DNA of 64,000 nucleotides from Phaeovulum molybdatiresistens (GTDB lineage: Bacteria > Pseudomonadota > Alphaproteobacteria > Rhodobacterales > Rhodobacteraceae), in contig NZ_JAMJFX010000001.1 of assembly GCF_023544865.1 (NCBI RefSeq), positions 62,001 to 126,000 on the forward strand, given 5' to 3'. A program made the position numbers and the translations under genes. Every line of letters starts with the position of its first letter. Positions within the stretch are counted from its first letter, which is position 1. Under the pieces are notes generated by a model that had not been told where the DNA came from, searched no databases, and saw only the letters and a list, made by a program, of their open reading frames with translations. This document shows, one piece after another, positions 53,190 through 62,703 of this stretch.

Positions 53190-54032
53190 ATGACGTTTCT
53201 GAAACGACTTGCCACGGGGGTTGCCGCTGCGGCAATCGCGCTTGGCACCAGCTTCGGCGCCGCCCAGGCGCAAGACAAATCCAAAGTGGATGAGATTCGC
53301 GACCGCGGCGTGCTGCGCATCGCCGGCATCCTGAACGAAGACCCCTATTTCTCGAAAGACCCGCGCACCGGCGAATGGCGCGGCTTTGTGGTGGAAATGG
53401 GCAAGGACATGGCCACCGAACTGGGCGTGGAACTTGAGGTTGTCGAATCCAGCTGGGCCAATTCGATCCTGGACGTGCAGTCGGGCAAGGTCGACCTGGC
53501 CTTCGCGCTGACCGCCCTGCCCAAGCGCGCGCTGTCGGTGCATTTCTCGGCGCCGACCTATTACAACAGCTTCGTCATCATCTCGCCCAAGGAAGAGCTG
53601 AAGGGCAAGACCTGGGCGGACCTGAACGATCCGGCCTATACGATCGCGGTGGACCTTGGCTCGGCCCAGGACCAGATCACCAAGGCCTATCTGCCGAAAG
53701 CCAACATCCTGCGCTTCAAGACCCGCGACGAGGCGGTTCTGGCGGTCGCCACCGGCAAGGCCGATGCGATCATCAACACCGTGTTCAACGGCATGGTCAT
53801 GACCACCAAGAACGCCGCCATCGGCGAGGTCTATGTGCCGACGCCGATCCTGTCGTCGCCGTCCGTCGTCGGCATGGCGCATGATTCCGACGAAATCTGG
53901 CGCGGCTTCGTGTCGGCCTGGGCCGATTACAACCGCCGGGTCGGCAACAACCAGACCTGGATCCTGAAAGGGCTTGAACCTTTCGGCATCACCATTGATG
54001 ACCTGCCCGAAGGCTTTGACATCAACGGCTAA
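53190..54032 (+). CDS. polar amino acid ABC transporter substrate-binding protein
   Basis: 280 aa from the second of two overlapping ATGs, GGAGG 5 nt upstream. Signal peptide (LATGVAAAAIALGTSFGAAQAQ), then SBP family 3: IRDRGVLRIAG, WRGFVVEMGKDMATELG, SGKVDLAFALTALPKRAL and DAIINTVFNGM. Captures a polar or charged amino acid in the periplasm. First gene of the plus-strand operon. Confidence 0.92.
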   Translation: MTFLKRLATGVAAAAIALGTSFGAAQAQDKSKVDEIRDRGVLRIAGILNEDPYFSKDPRTGEWRGFVVEMGKDMATELGVELEVVESSWANSILDVQSGKVDLAFALTALPKRALSVHFSAPTYYNSFVIISPKEELKGKTWADLNDPAYTIAVDLGSAQDQITKAYLPKANILRFKTRDEAVLAVATGKADAIINTVFNGMVMTTKNAAIGEVYVPTPILSSPSVVGMAHDSDEIWRGFVSAWADYNRRVGNNQTWILKGLEPFGITIDDLPEGFDING

Positions 54033-54095
54033 CCCCCCCCATGCGCGGGCCACTGCCGGCCCGCGCCCACCAGAAGACGGCAGGAGACAGGCCGC

Positions 54096-54758
54096 ATGTA
54101 CAATTGGGATTTCTATACGGTCCTGCAATCCTTCGACCTTTTCCTGCACGGGATCTGGACGACCTTCCTTTACACCCTGGGCTCGGTCGTGCTGGGCGTG
54201 ATCATCGGGCTTGCCGCCTGTTTCGCGCGCCTGTCACGCTTTGCCACCCTGCGGATCGTGGCGCGCAGCTATCAGGAACTGTTCCGCTGCACGCCGCTGC
54301 TGGTGCAGATCCTGTGGGCCTATTACGCGCTGCCGATGCTGCTGGGCGTGTCGATTTCCAACACCACGGCGGGCCTGCTGACGCTGTCGCTGTATGTCGG
54401 CTCGTTCTACGCGGAAATCTTCCGCGGCGGCATCAACGCCATCGACAAGGGCCAGCGTGAGGCGGCCGCGGCGATCGGCATGTCGGGGGCGCAGGCAATG
54501 CGGCGCATCATCCTGCCGCAGGCGGTAAAAAAGATGCTGCCGGCCTTTATCAACCAGTCGGTGATCCAGGTCAAGAACACCTCGCTTCTCTATGCGATCT
54601 CGGTGGCGGAACTGACCTACATGACCTCGGTCGTGAACTCGGAAACCTACCGCCCGCTCGAGGCCTATTCACTAGCCGCGGTGATGTATTTCGTGATGCT
54701 CTTCCCGCTGACGCAGGTTGCCGATCACTTTGAACGCCGCATGCGCCGCAGCGACTGA
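54096..54758 (+). CDS. polar amino acid ABC transporter permease
   Basis: 220 aa with five spans (GIWTTFLYTLGSVVLGVIIGLAACF, then LLTLSLYVGSFYAEIFRGG). The EAA loop AAIGMSGAQAMRRIILPQAVKKMLP is the HisM/GlnP type. A single permease gene implies a homodimer. Ribosome site AGGAG lies upstream. Confidence 0.93.
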   Translation: MYNWDFYTVLQSFDLFLHGIWTTFLYTLGSVVLGVIIGLAACFARLSRFATLRIVARSYQELFRCTPLLVQILWAYYALPMLLGVSISNTTAGLLTLSLYVGSFYAEIFRGGINAIDKGQREAAAAIGMSGAQAMRRIILPQAVKKMLPAFINQSVIQVKNTSLLYAISVAELTYMTSVVNSETYRPLEAYSLAAVMYFVMLFPLTQVADHFERRMRRSD

Positions 54759-54773
54759 GCCGGGAGAGGACAG

Positions 54774-55535
54774 ATGACCAACAAACAACCCGCCATCGCC
54801 GTGCGCGGCCTGACCAAAAGCTTCGGCAAGCTGGATGTGCTGAAAGGCATAGACCTGGACCTGATGCCCGGCGAGGTGCTGGGCCTGATCGGGCCGTCGG
54901 GGTCGGGCAAATCCACGCTGATCCGCTGCCTGAACATGATGGAAACGCCCACCGGCGGGAAGATCCTGTTCCGCGGCCGCGCCGTCAGCACCCGGTTTCG
55001 CGGCACGGGCGACACCATCGGCATGGGCGAATTGCGCCGCAACGTCGGCATGGTGTTCCAGCATTTCAACCTGTTCCCGCATCTAAGCGTGCTGGACAAC
55101 ATCACCGAAGGCCCACGCGTCGTGCTGCGCCAGCCCCGTGCCGAGGCCGAGGCCGTGGCGATGGACCTGCTGGCGCAGGTGGGGCTGGCCGACAAGGCGC
55201 GCGCCTACCCTGCGCATCTGTCGGGCGGGCAGAAACAGCGCGTGGCAATTGCCCGGTCGCTGGCGATGAAGCCCGAGGTGCTGCTGCTGGATGAGGTGAC
55301 ATCGGCGCTTGACCCCGAACTGGTGGGCGAGGTGCTGGCGGTGATCCGGCGGCTGGCGGATGAAGGCATGACCATGGTTCTGGTGACGCATGAAATGGGC
55401 TTTGCCGCCGATGTAGCCAGCCGCGTGATCTTCATGGAACAGGGCCGCATCGCCGAGGAAGGCAGCCCCGAAGACATCCTGCGCAACCCGAAATCCGAAC
55501 GCCTGCGCGGCTTCCTGTCGCGTTTTCACGCATGA
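54774..55535 (+). CDS. polar amino acid ABC transporter ATPase
   Basis: 253 aa. Walker [13 protein letters not shown] loop [11 protein letters not shown], signature [14 protein letters not shown], Walker [13 protein letters not shown] (Val for the usual Pro, as in many GlnQ proteins), switch VTHEMGFA. Follows the permease by 15 nt and overlaps the saccharopine-dehydrogenase-like gene by 4 nt. Confidence 0.95.
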   Translation: MTNKQPAIAVRGLTKSFGKLDVLKGIDLDLMPGEVLGLIGPSGSGKSTLIRCLNMMETPTGGKILFRGRAVSTRFRGTGDTIGMGELRRNVGMVFQHFNLFPHLSVLDNITEGPRVVLRQPRAEAEAVAMDLLAQVGLADKARAYPAHLSGGQKQRVAIARSLAMKPEVLLLDEVTSALDPELVGEVLAVIRRLADEGMTMVLVTHEMGFAADVASRVIFMEQGRIAEEGSPEDILRNPKSERLRGFLSRFHA

Positions 55536-56644
55536 GCCGGGGAATGGACAGACCTGTTCCGGTGCTGATCCTGGGCGCGGGCCGCATGGCCCAGCGCATC
55601 GCGCGGATGCTGGCGCAGGATGCGCGCTTTGATGCGGCGCTGGCCGCGCGCGATGGCGATGCGCTGGCGGGGGCCGATGGGCTGACCCGCCTGCCGCCGC
55701 TGACCGGCACCTTGCAAGAGGCGCTGTCGGGCGCGCTGCGCGGACGGCGCGCGGTGATCCTGGCCGATCCCGCCCTGCCCGCCCCCGATGTCGCCCGCGC
55801 GGCGATCGCGGCGGGGTGCCATTACCTGGACATCACCGAAAGCGCCGCCTCGGGGGCGGCGGTGGCGGCGCTTGCCGCGGACGCGCGCGCAACCGGGGTC
55901 AGCCTGGCACCGGGCTGCGGGCTGGCACCGGGCTATGTCACCGCCCTTGCCGCCGAGGCGCTGGAGGCCGCGGGCCCGCGTGATGAGATCACCGTTTTCG
56001 TGGGCGTGCTGCCCGCGCGGGCCGAAAACCGGCTGGGATATGCCAATATCTGGGGGATCGAGGGGCTGGTGGGCGAATATTCCGCCCCCTGCCTGGCGCT
56101 GCGTGAAGGTGGGCTTGCGGAATTGCCGCCCCTGTCAGAATCCGAGACCGTCTGCCTGAACGGCACGGAATTCGAAGCCTTCACCACCGCCGGCAGCCTG
56201 GATGCGCTGGCGCGCGCGCATCAGGGACGCGTGGGCGGGCTGGTTTTCAAGACCCTGCGCTATCCGGGCCACCTGGATTACATCCGTTTCCTGCTGGAAG
56301 ATATGGGCCTGTCCAAGCGGCTTTACCAGTTCCGCACCCTGCTGACGACCGCCCTGCCCCGGACCGAGGAAGACCGCGTGCTGATCGCCATTCGCCGCCG
56401 CAGCGGGGCCAGCGAAAGCTGGTCGGCGCGCAGCCTGTGCGCGGGGCCCGATGGCACGGGGCGGCAAATCAGCGCGGTATCCACCGCGACGGCGGCCCAT
56501 GTCTGCGCCACGCTGGACCTGATCGCGCAGGGCCAGACCCAGCCGGGGCTGATCGCGCCGGGGATGCTGGCGCCGGGGGCCTTGCGGATGTCGCCCTTCC
56601 TTTGCCATCTTGATCCGGCCGATGCGGCCATCCCGGCCGCCTGA
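55532..56644 (+). CDS. saccharopine dehydrogenase-like oxidoreductase
   Basis: 370 aa. NAD(P)-binding [17 protein letters not shown], then [14 protein letters not shown] and [19 protein letters not shown] as in the saccharopine/carboxynorspermidine dehydrogenase family. The middle block [20 protein letters not shown] and [16 protein letters not shown] is typical of this family's substrate domain. Family members make or split secondary amines that join two amino acids. Translationally coupled to the transporter ATPase (ATGA), so its substrate is likely the imported compound or its product. Confidence 0.85.
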   Translation: MSRGMDRPVPVLILGAGRMAQRIARMLAQDARFDAALAARDGDALAGADGLTRLPPLTGTLQEALSGALRGRRAVILADPALPAPDVARAAIAAGCHYLDITESAASGAAVAALAADARATGVSLAPGCGLAPGYVTALAAEALEAAGPRDEITVFVGVLPARAENRLGYANIWGIEGLVGEYSAPCLALREGGLAELPPLSESETVCLNGTEFEAFTTAGSLDALARAHQGRVGGLVFKTLRYPGHLDYIRFLLEDMGLSKRLYQFRTLLTTALPRTEEDRVLIAIRRRSGASESWSARSLCAGPDGTGRQISAVSTATAAHVCATLDLIAQGQTQPGLIAPGMLAPGALRMSPFLCHLDPADAAIPAA

Positions 56645-56661
56645 ACGCGGCGGGGGGCAGA

Positions 56662-57606
56662 ATGGCACGGCAAGGCGGAACCGGACAGACAGGCGGCGCA
56701 GAAGCCCCGCCGCGCGGCGATGACCGGCGCCCCAAGATCGACATTTCCCTGTTGCAGACCTTTCATCTGGTCGCGCGGACCGGGTCGTTTTCCGCCGCCT
56801 CGCGGGAATTGAACATTTCCTATCAATCCGCCGCCAACCATGTGCGCCGGCTGGAGCAGCTATACGGCGCGCGGCTGATCGAGGCGGAAAAGGGCTCGCG
56901 CCATGTCACGCTGACGCCGCAGGGGCGCGCGCTGCATGCCTCCCTGGGCGAGGAACTGGAAACCATCCTGTCGCGCATCTCGGTGCTGCTGCATGATGTG
57001 CGATCGGTGCTGCGTGTCGGCGTGCCGCAGGCGCTGTTTCATCATTTCTTCCCCGCGATCCTGCAGGATTTCCGCGCCCAGGCCCCCGATATCGAGCTGG
57101 CCTTTTTCGAACGCGACACGACGCTGGAAAAGATGATGATGGAAGGCGCGCTGGACGCCGCCGTCAGCGAACGCAGCTTCAGCCACCCCGCGATCACCCA
57201 GCACCTGCTGGGCAGCTATCGGCTGGCGCTGGTCTGGCCCGCCGACTGGGGCATCCCGGAAACCGAAACCGATCTGGCGGCCTTTCGCGACCGGCCCTTC
57301 ATCACCTATGAAAGCGGCCAGACGGTGCGCAGCCGCGCGCTGGATTACCTGACGCGCCAGATGCAGGCCCCGCCCCGGATTGCCACCACCGCCTCGGGCA
57401 GCACCAGCGTGACGCGGCTGATCGAGGCGGGCCTGGGCTATGGCGTGGTGCCCGAATGGGCCGCGGCCGAGGATTGCCCGAAGGTCATGCGCCGCGTGCT
57501 GGGCGGGATGGAACCGATGAAGTTATGGTTCGCCCATACCGCTTTTCTGGGCAACAACACCTATGTCCGCGCGCTGCACCATTGCTGCCGCAAGGCGCTG
57601 GGTTAG
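56662..57606 (+). CDS. LysR-family transcriptional regulator
   Basis: 314 aa. HTH at about 28-85 (ISLLQTFHLVARTGSFSAASRELNISYQSAANHVRRLEQLYGARL) and a periplasmic-binding-like effector domain (VLRVGVPQALFHHFFPAIL, LIEAGLGYGVVPEWAA). The first 25 residues are an unusual Gly/Arg-rich extension. As last gene of the transporter operon it probably controls both divergent operons. Confidence 0.9.
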   Translation: MARQGGTGQTGGAEAPPRGDDRRPKIDISLLQTFHLVARTGSFSAASRELNISYQSAANHVRRLEQLYGARLIEAEKGSRHVTLTPQGRALHASLGEELETILSRISVLLHDVRSVLRVGVPQALFHHFFPAILQDFRAQAPDIELAFFERDTTLEKMMMEGALDAAVSERSFSHPAITQHLLGSYRLALVWPADWGIPETETDLAAFRDRPFITYESGQTVRSRALDYLTRQMQAPPRIATTASGSTSVTRLIEAGLGYGVVPEWAAAEDCPKVMRRVLGGMEPMKLWFAHTAFLGNNTYVRALHHCCRKALG

Positions 57607-58820
57607 GCGCCCGCCGTTTCCACGAAATCGATCAGCCGCGGCAGGCAGTGGCGCTTCAGGTCATAGCGCGCGGTGATCGTGTCGCGCGCCGCCCGGCGCA
57701 ACGGCGCGAAACGGTCGGGGTCGGCCAGCGCCGCAACCAGCGCGGCCGACCAGCCGGGAATGTCGAAGAAATCCACCAGCCGGCCGTTTTCGCCATCGCG
57801 GATCACCTCGCGCACGGGGGCGGTGTCCGATCCGATCACCAGCGCACCCGCGGCCATCGCCTCCATCAGGGACCAGGACAAAACGAACGGATAGGTCAGA
57901 TAGGCATGGACACGCGTGACCTGCAGCAGCGCCAGATAATCGGTGTAAGGCAGCCGACCCGTGAAATGCACCCGCGACAGATCCAGCCCATCGCGCACCT
58001 CGGCCAGGAAGCGGTCCTTCCAGCTGATGCCATCCTTGGGCGCGGCACCATAGCTTTGCCCCTCGGCCCCCACGATCACCACCTGCGCGTCGGGCCGCGC
58101 CGCCAGAACCGCGGGCAACGCGCGGATGAAGCTGTGATAGCCGCGATAGGGTTCAAGTGATCGGCTGACAAAGCTGATCACCTCATCCCCCGCGCGCAGC
58201 ACCGGGCCGTTCGGCACGGTAAAGCGCGCCTGCGTGTCGGGGCGGACGGTGTCGGTATCGATGCCGTCATGGCAAACCGTGATCTTGGCGCGCAGTTCGG
58301 GCGGGAAGGTCGCGGCCTGAAATTCGGTGGGCGCCAGCGCGGCATCCGCCTGCACCATCGCCTGCAGCAGATGGGCGGACCGCGCGGTGGTCAGAACCCG
58401 CCGGTCCAGATCGGGGCGGGCGAATTCCGGGTCGAAATCGGTATCAAGCCCCGTCGCGCGATACATCAGTTCGGCATAGACCAACAGCCGCGCCCCGGGC
58501 CAGACATCGCGCAGAAACAGCGTCTCGCCCCAGCCGGGATGGCCCAGGATCACATCGGGCACATAGCCGTGCCGGTCACGCAGCGCGCGGGCGGCGCGGG
58601 CCACGCGCAGGCCCCGTTCGGCGCAATCGGCATAGGTCCGCGTCAGCGCCGAGGACAGGGTGACAGGGTCCGGCGCGCGGTATTTCACAACCCGCACCGG
58701 CGACGGGCGGGTGTTGTGTTCCGCCGTCAGGGCCAGAACCTCATGCCCGCGGGCGGCCAGCGCGGGGGCCAGATGGGGGAACTGGCCGGGAAAGTTCTGA
58801 TGGACGAACAGAACCTTCAA
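57603..58820 (-). CDS. GT4-family glycosyltransferase
   Basis: 405 aa. GT-B fold: [28 protein letters not shown] at the N-terminus and the C-terminal nucleotide-sugar site SWSLMEAMAAGALVIGSDTAPVREVIRDGENG (E-x7-E motif). Transfers an activated sugar; acceptor unknown. Its start overlaps the yejF stop by 4 nt, so it is the last gene of that operon, and its stop overlaps the LysR gene by 4 nt. Confidence 0.9.
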   Translation of the reverse strand: MKVLFVHQNFPGQFPHLAPALAARGHEVLALTAEHNTRPSPVRVVKYRAPDPVTLSSALTRTYADCAERGLRVARAARALRDRHGYVPDVILGHPGWGETLFLRDVWPGARLLVYAELMYRATGLDTDFDPEFARPDLDRRVLTTARSAHLLQAMVQADAALAPTEFQAATFPPELRAKITVCHDGIDTDTVRPDTQARFTVPNGPVLRAGDEVISFVSRSLEPYRGYHSFIRALPAVLAARPDAQVVIVGAEGQSYGAAPKDGISWKDRFLAEVRDGLDLSRVHFTGRLPYTDYLALLQVTRVHAYLTYPFVLSWSLMEAMAAGALVIGSDTAPVREVIRDGENGRLVDFFDIPGWSAALVAALADPDRFAPLRRAARDTITARYDLKRHCLPRLIDFVETAGA

Positions 58821-60412
58821 GCCACCGCCTCGCCCAGGGCCGCGCGCATCAACTGGCGTGTATAGTCGGTCTGCGGCGCGCCAAAGACCTGGGCCGCGGG
58901 GCCGGATTCAACGATATCGCCCTGTTTCATCACGATCACCTTGTGCGACATGGCCCGCACCACGCGCAGGTCATGGCTGATGAACAGATAGGCCAGCCCG
59001 TAGCGGGCCTGCAGGTCGCGCAGCAGGTCCACGATCTGCACCTGCACCGTCATGTCCAAGGCCGAGGTCGGCTCATCCAGCACCACCACGCGCGGGCGCA
59101 GGATCATCGCGCGGGCAATCGCCACGCGCTGGCGCTGGCCGCCGGAAAATTCATGCGGATAGCGGGTCATCGCGGCGGGGTCCAACCCGACCTCGGCCAT
59201 GATCGCGGCCACCATGTCGCGCCGGTTGCGGCCCGGTTCAACCCCGTGAACCGTCAGCCCCTCGGCGATGATCTGTTCCACGGTCATGCGCGGCGACAGG
59301 CTGCCGAACGGATCCTGGAACACGATCTGCATATCGCGCCGCAGCCGCCGCAACTGCCCCGCCGACCAGCCGGAAATGTCCTGGCCGTCATAGACGATCG
59401 GGCCTTCGGACCCGATCAGCCGCATGATCGCCAGCGCCAGCGTGGTCTTGCCCGACCCGCTTTCGCCCACAATCCCCAGCGTCTCGCCCGCCCGCACGGA
59501 AATCGAGGCGTCGTTGACCGCCTTCACATGGCCCACCGTGCGGCGCATCAGCCCGCGCTGGATCGGGAACCAGACCTTCAGGTGGTCGGTCCGCACCAGG
59601 TCCTGCGCACCATCCGGCACCGGGCCCGCCAGGCCCTTGGGTTCGGCGGCCAGCAGCTTGCGGGTATAGGGATGCTGCGGATTGGCAAAGATGTCCGCCA
59701 CCGGCCCCTGTTCGACGATCTCGCCCATCTGCATCACGCAGACCCGGTCGGCGATGCGGCGCACGATGCCCAGATCGTGGCTGATGAACAGAAGGCACAT
59801 GCCCTCGGCGCGTTTCAGATCGGCCAGCAGGTCCAGGATCTGCGCCTGAATGGTCACATCCAGCGCCGTGGTCGGCTCATCCGCGATCAGCAGGTCCGGC
59901 CCGTTGGCCAGCGCCATCGCGATCATCACCCGCTGGCGCTGCCCGCCCGACAGCTGGTGCGGATAGTCCTGCAAGCGGCTTTCCGGGTTCTGGATGCCGA
60001 CCTTGTCCAACAGCTCAATCACCCGCGCCCGCGCGGCCGCCCCGGTCAGGCCCTGATGCAGCGCCAAGCTTTCGGTGATCTGCTTTTCCAGCGTGTGCAG
60101 CGGGTTGAGCGAGGTCATCGGTTCCTGGAAGATGAAGGAAATATCGTTGCCCCGCACCTGCCGCAGCAGCGCCTCGGGGGCGCCGATCATTTCCTGCCCG
60201 CCATAGCGGACCGATCCCGCCACCTCGGCATTGCCGCCCAGAAGCGCCACGGTCGACAGTGCCGTGACCGACTTGCCCGAGCCGGATTCCCCCACCAGCG
60301 CCACGGTTTCGCCCTTGGCGACGGTGAAGCTGACACCCTTGACCGCCGGGATCACCTTCCCATCCTGCCGGAAGGCCACGCGCAAATCGTTGACCTCTAG
60401 CACCGCCGTCAT
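58817..60412 (-). CDS. yejF: peptide ABC transporter, fused double ATPase
   Basis: 531 aa holding two complete ATPase domains. First: [39 protein letters not shown]. Second: [40 protein letters not shown]. The DppD-DppF-type tandem in one chain is the YejF layout. It powers uptake of peptides (and microcin C in E. coli). Confidence 0.94.
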   Translation of the reverse strand: MTAVLEVNDLRVAFRQDGKVIPAVKGVSFTVAKGETVALVGESGSGKSVTALSTVALLGGNAEVAGSVRYGGQEMIGAPEALLRQVRGNDISFIFQEPMTSLNPLHTLEKQITESLALHQGLTGAAARARVIELLDKVGIQNPESRLQDYPHQLSGGQRQRVMIAMALANGPDLLIADEPTTALDVTIQAQILDLLADLKRAEGMCLLFISHDLGIVRRIADRVCVMQMGEIVEQGPVADIFANPQHPYTRKLLAAEPKGLAGPVPDGAQDLVRTDHLKVWFPIQRGLMRRTVGHVKAVNDASISVRAGETLGIVGESGSGKTTLALAIMRLIGSEGPIVYDGQDISGWSAGQLRRLRRDMQIVFQDPFGSLSPRMTVEQIIAEGLTVHGVEPGRNRRDMVAAIMAEVGLDPAAMTRYPHEFSGGQRQRVAIARAMILRPRVVVLDEPTSALDMTVQVQIVDLLRDLQARYGLAYLFISHDLRVVRAMSHKVIVMKQGDIVESGPAAQVFGAPQTDYTRQLMRAALGEAVA

Positions 60413-61515
60413 TTGAACACCTTGCGCGGATCAAAGGCGTCGCGGACGCCTTCGAAGATGAACACCAGAAGCGACAACATGATCGCAAAGGTGAAAAACG
60501 CCGAAAACGCCAGCCACGGCGCCTGCAGGTTTTGCTTCGCCTGCAACGCCAATTCGCCCAGCGACGGCGCCGAGGACGGCAGCCCGTAGCCCAGATAATC
60601 CAGCGAGGCGAGCATCGAGATCGTCCCGGTGATGACAAAGGGCATCATCGTCAGCGTCGCCACCATCGCATTGGGCAGGATGTGGCGGAACATGATCACG
60701 CGGTCCGACACACCCAGGGCGCGGGCCGCACGGACATATTCGAAATTCCGCGCGCGCAGGAATTCCGCCCGCACCACGCCGGTCAGGGCGGGCCAGCCGA
60801 ACAGGATCGCCACAAAGACCAGCAACCAGAAGCCCCGCCCCAGGATCGCGAACAGGATGATGATGACGTAAAGCGAGGGGGTCGAGGACCAGATTTCCAG
60901 CGCGCGCTGAAAGATCAGGTCGGTGCGCCCGCCGAAATAGCCCTGCACCGCGCCCGCCGCGATGCCAATGACCGAAGCGACGGTGGTGACGATCAGCGTG
61001 AACAGGATCGAGGTGCGGAAGCCATAGATCACCCGCGCCGCTACATCGCGCGCGGTATCGTCGGTGCCCAGCCAGTGCCGCGCATCGGGCGCGCTGGGGG
61101 CGGTGCCGACGTTGTTGATCGTGCGATAGTGGTAGGGGATCGGCGGCCAGATCATCCAGCCCGTTTCCACCGGCGCACCGTCCACCGTGCCGGTGCTGCG
61201 GGCCTCGGCCATGTAGGTGTCGGGGTCGTCCCAGCATTCCTCACGCCCGCCGGTCACGATCAGGCATTGCACCGCCTCATCGCGGTAGATCGCCTCGGTG
61301 CGGAAATCGCCGCCAAAGGCGGTTTCGGGATAGAAGCGATAGGCCGGGAAATAGAACTCGCCCCGGTAGCTGACGACGATCGGCTTGTCGTTGGCCAGCA
61401 CCTCGGCAAACATCGAGGCGACAAACAGCACCAGAAACAGCCACAGCGACCAGAAGGCCCGCCGGTTGGCCTTGAAGTTACGCCAGCGGCGCGCGTTCAG
61501 CGGGGACAAAGCCAT
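60409..61515 (-). CDS. yejE: peptide ABC transporter permease
   Basis: 368 aa. An N-terminal span and a long periplasmic loop (about 40-150, with CLIVTGGREECWDDPDT holding a likely disulfide) precede the five-span permease core with GTDDTARDVAARVIYGFRTSILF and the EAA loop ALGVSDRVIMFRHILPNAMVA. The large loop is characteristic of YejE. Overlaps yejF by 4 nt and abuts yejB. Confidence 0.94.
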   Translation of the reverse strand: MALSPLNARRWRNFKANRRAFWSLWLFLVLFVASMFAEVLANDKPIVVSYRGEFYFPAYRFYPETAFGGDFRTEAIYRDEAVQCLIVTGGREECWDDPDTYMAEARSTGTVDGAPVETGWMIWPPIPYHYRTINNVGTAPSAPDARHWLGTDDTARDVAARVIYGFRTSILFTLIVTTVASVIGIAAGAVQGYFGGRTDLIFQRALEIWSSTPSLYVIIILFAILGRGFWLLVFVAILFGWPALTGVVRAEFLRARNFEYVRAARALGVSDRVIMFRHILPNAMVATLTMMPFVITGTISMLASLDYLGYGLPSSAPSLGELALQAKQNLQAPWLAFSAFFTFAIMLSLLVFIFEGVRDAFDPRKVFK

Positions 61516-62675
61516 CAGCCGGCCCTCCGCTCAAAATCAATGCGCGGATCGACGAAGACATACATCAGATCCGACAGGATGCCGACCAGAAGCGAGATCA
61601 GGCCAAAGACGTAAAGCGTGCCAAAGATCACCGGATAGTTGCGTTCGACCGCCGCCTGAAAGCCCAGCAATCCCAGCCCGTCGAGCGAGAAGATCGTTTC
61701 CACGATGATCGAGGCGCCAAAGAACACGCCCAGAAACTGCGCCGGAAAGCCCGCGATCACGATCAGCATGGCGTTGCGGAAGACGTGGCCATACAGCACG
61801 CCGCGTTCCGACAGGCCCTTGGCCCGCGCAGTCATCACATATTGCTTGTTGATCTCATCCAGGAACGAGTTCTTGGTCAGCAGCGTCATCGTGGCAAAGC
61901 TGGCGATCGTGGTGGCGGTCACCGGCAGGGCGATGTGCCACAGGTAATCCAGCGCCTTGCCGATCGCGCTCAGATCCTCCCAGTTGTCCGAGGTCAGGCC
62001 CCGCAGCGGGAAGATCTTCCAATATGATCCGCCCGCGAACAGCACCATCAGCAGCACCGCGAACAGGAAGCCGGGGATCGCATAGCCCACGATGATCGCG
62101 CCGCTGGTCCAGGTGTCAAACGGGCTGCCATCGCGCACCGCCTTGCGGATGCCCAGCGGGATGGAAATCAGATAGGCCAGCAGCGTCGACCACAGGCCCA
62201 GCGTGATCGACACGGGCATCTTTTCCAGCACCAGTTCCACCACGGATTTCGAATGGAAGAAGCTTTGGCCGAAATCGAAGGTCAGGTAATTGCCCATCAT
62301 GATGACAAAGCGTTCCACCGCCGGGATCGGCTCTTTTTCACATTCGGGCGCGCGGATGTCGGGCGTGCCGGTGAAGCCTTCAGCGCAGACGATCCGGGCA
62401 AAGCCCATCTGCACCTCAAGGCGGGCCAGCTGATCGGGGGAAATGCCGCGCGCGCCCTGATAGCCGCTGGCTTCAACGCCCTGCGCGCCGCCCGCAGCCC
62501 CCGCATCGCCGCCACCGGCGATGTTGCGCAGGCTGTCGGCCTCGCCCTCGACGCGGGCGATGATCTGTTCGATCGGCCCGCCCGGCACGAATTGCGTCAG
62601 CGTGAAGTTCACCACCATGATCCCGATCAGCGTCGGGATGATCAGCAGCAACCGCCGCAGGATATAGGCGCCCAT
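61515..62675 (-). CDS. yejB: peptide ABC transporter permease
   Basis: 386 aa. First span (RRLLLIIPTLIGIMVVNFTLTQFVPGG), then a periplasmic insertion of about 90 residues rich in Gly/Ala before MMGNYLTFDFGQSFFH and the permease core with ARAKGLSERGVLYGHVFRNAML. Pairs with YejE. One-nt overlap of stop and start with yejE. Confidence 0.94.
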   Translation of the reverse strand: MGAYILRRLLLIIPTLIGIMVVNFTLTQFVPGGPIEQIIARVEGEADSLRNIAGGGDAGAAGGAQGVEASGYQGARGISPDQLARLEVQMGFARIVCAEGFTGTPDIRAPECEKEPIPAVERFVIMMGNYLTFDFGQSFFHSKSVVELVLEKMPVSITLGLWSTLLAYLISIPLGIRKAVRDGSPFDTWTSGAIIVGYAIPGFLFAVLLMVLFAGGSYWKIFPLRGLTSDNWEDLSAIGKALDYLWHIALPVTATTIASFATMTLLTKNSFLDEINKQYVMTARAKGLSERGVLYGHVFRNAMLIVIAGFPAQFLGVFFGASIIVETIFSLDGLGLLGFQAAVERNYPVIFGTLYVFGLISLLVGILSDLMYVFVDPRIDFERRAG

Positions 62676-62703
62676 GTCTGCCCTGCCCTTGCCCCGCCCC
62701 CGG

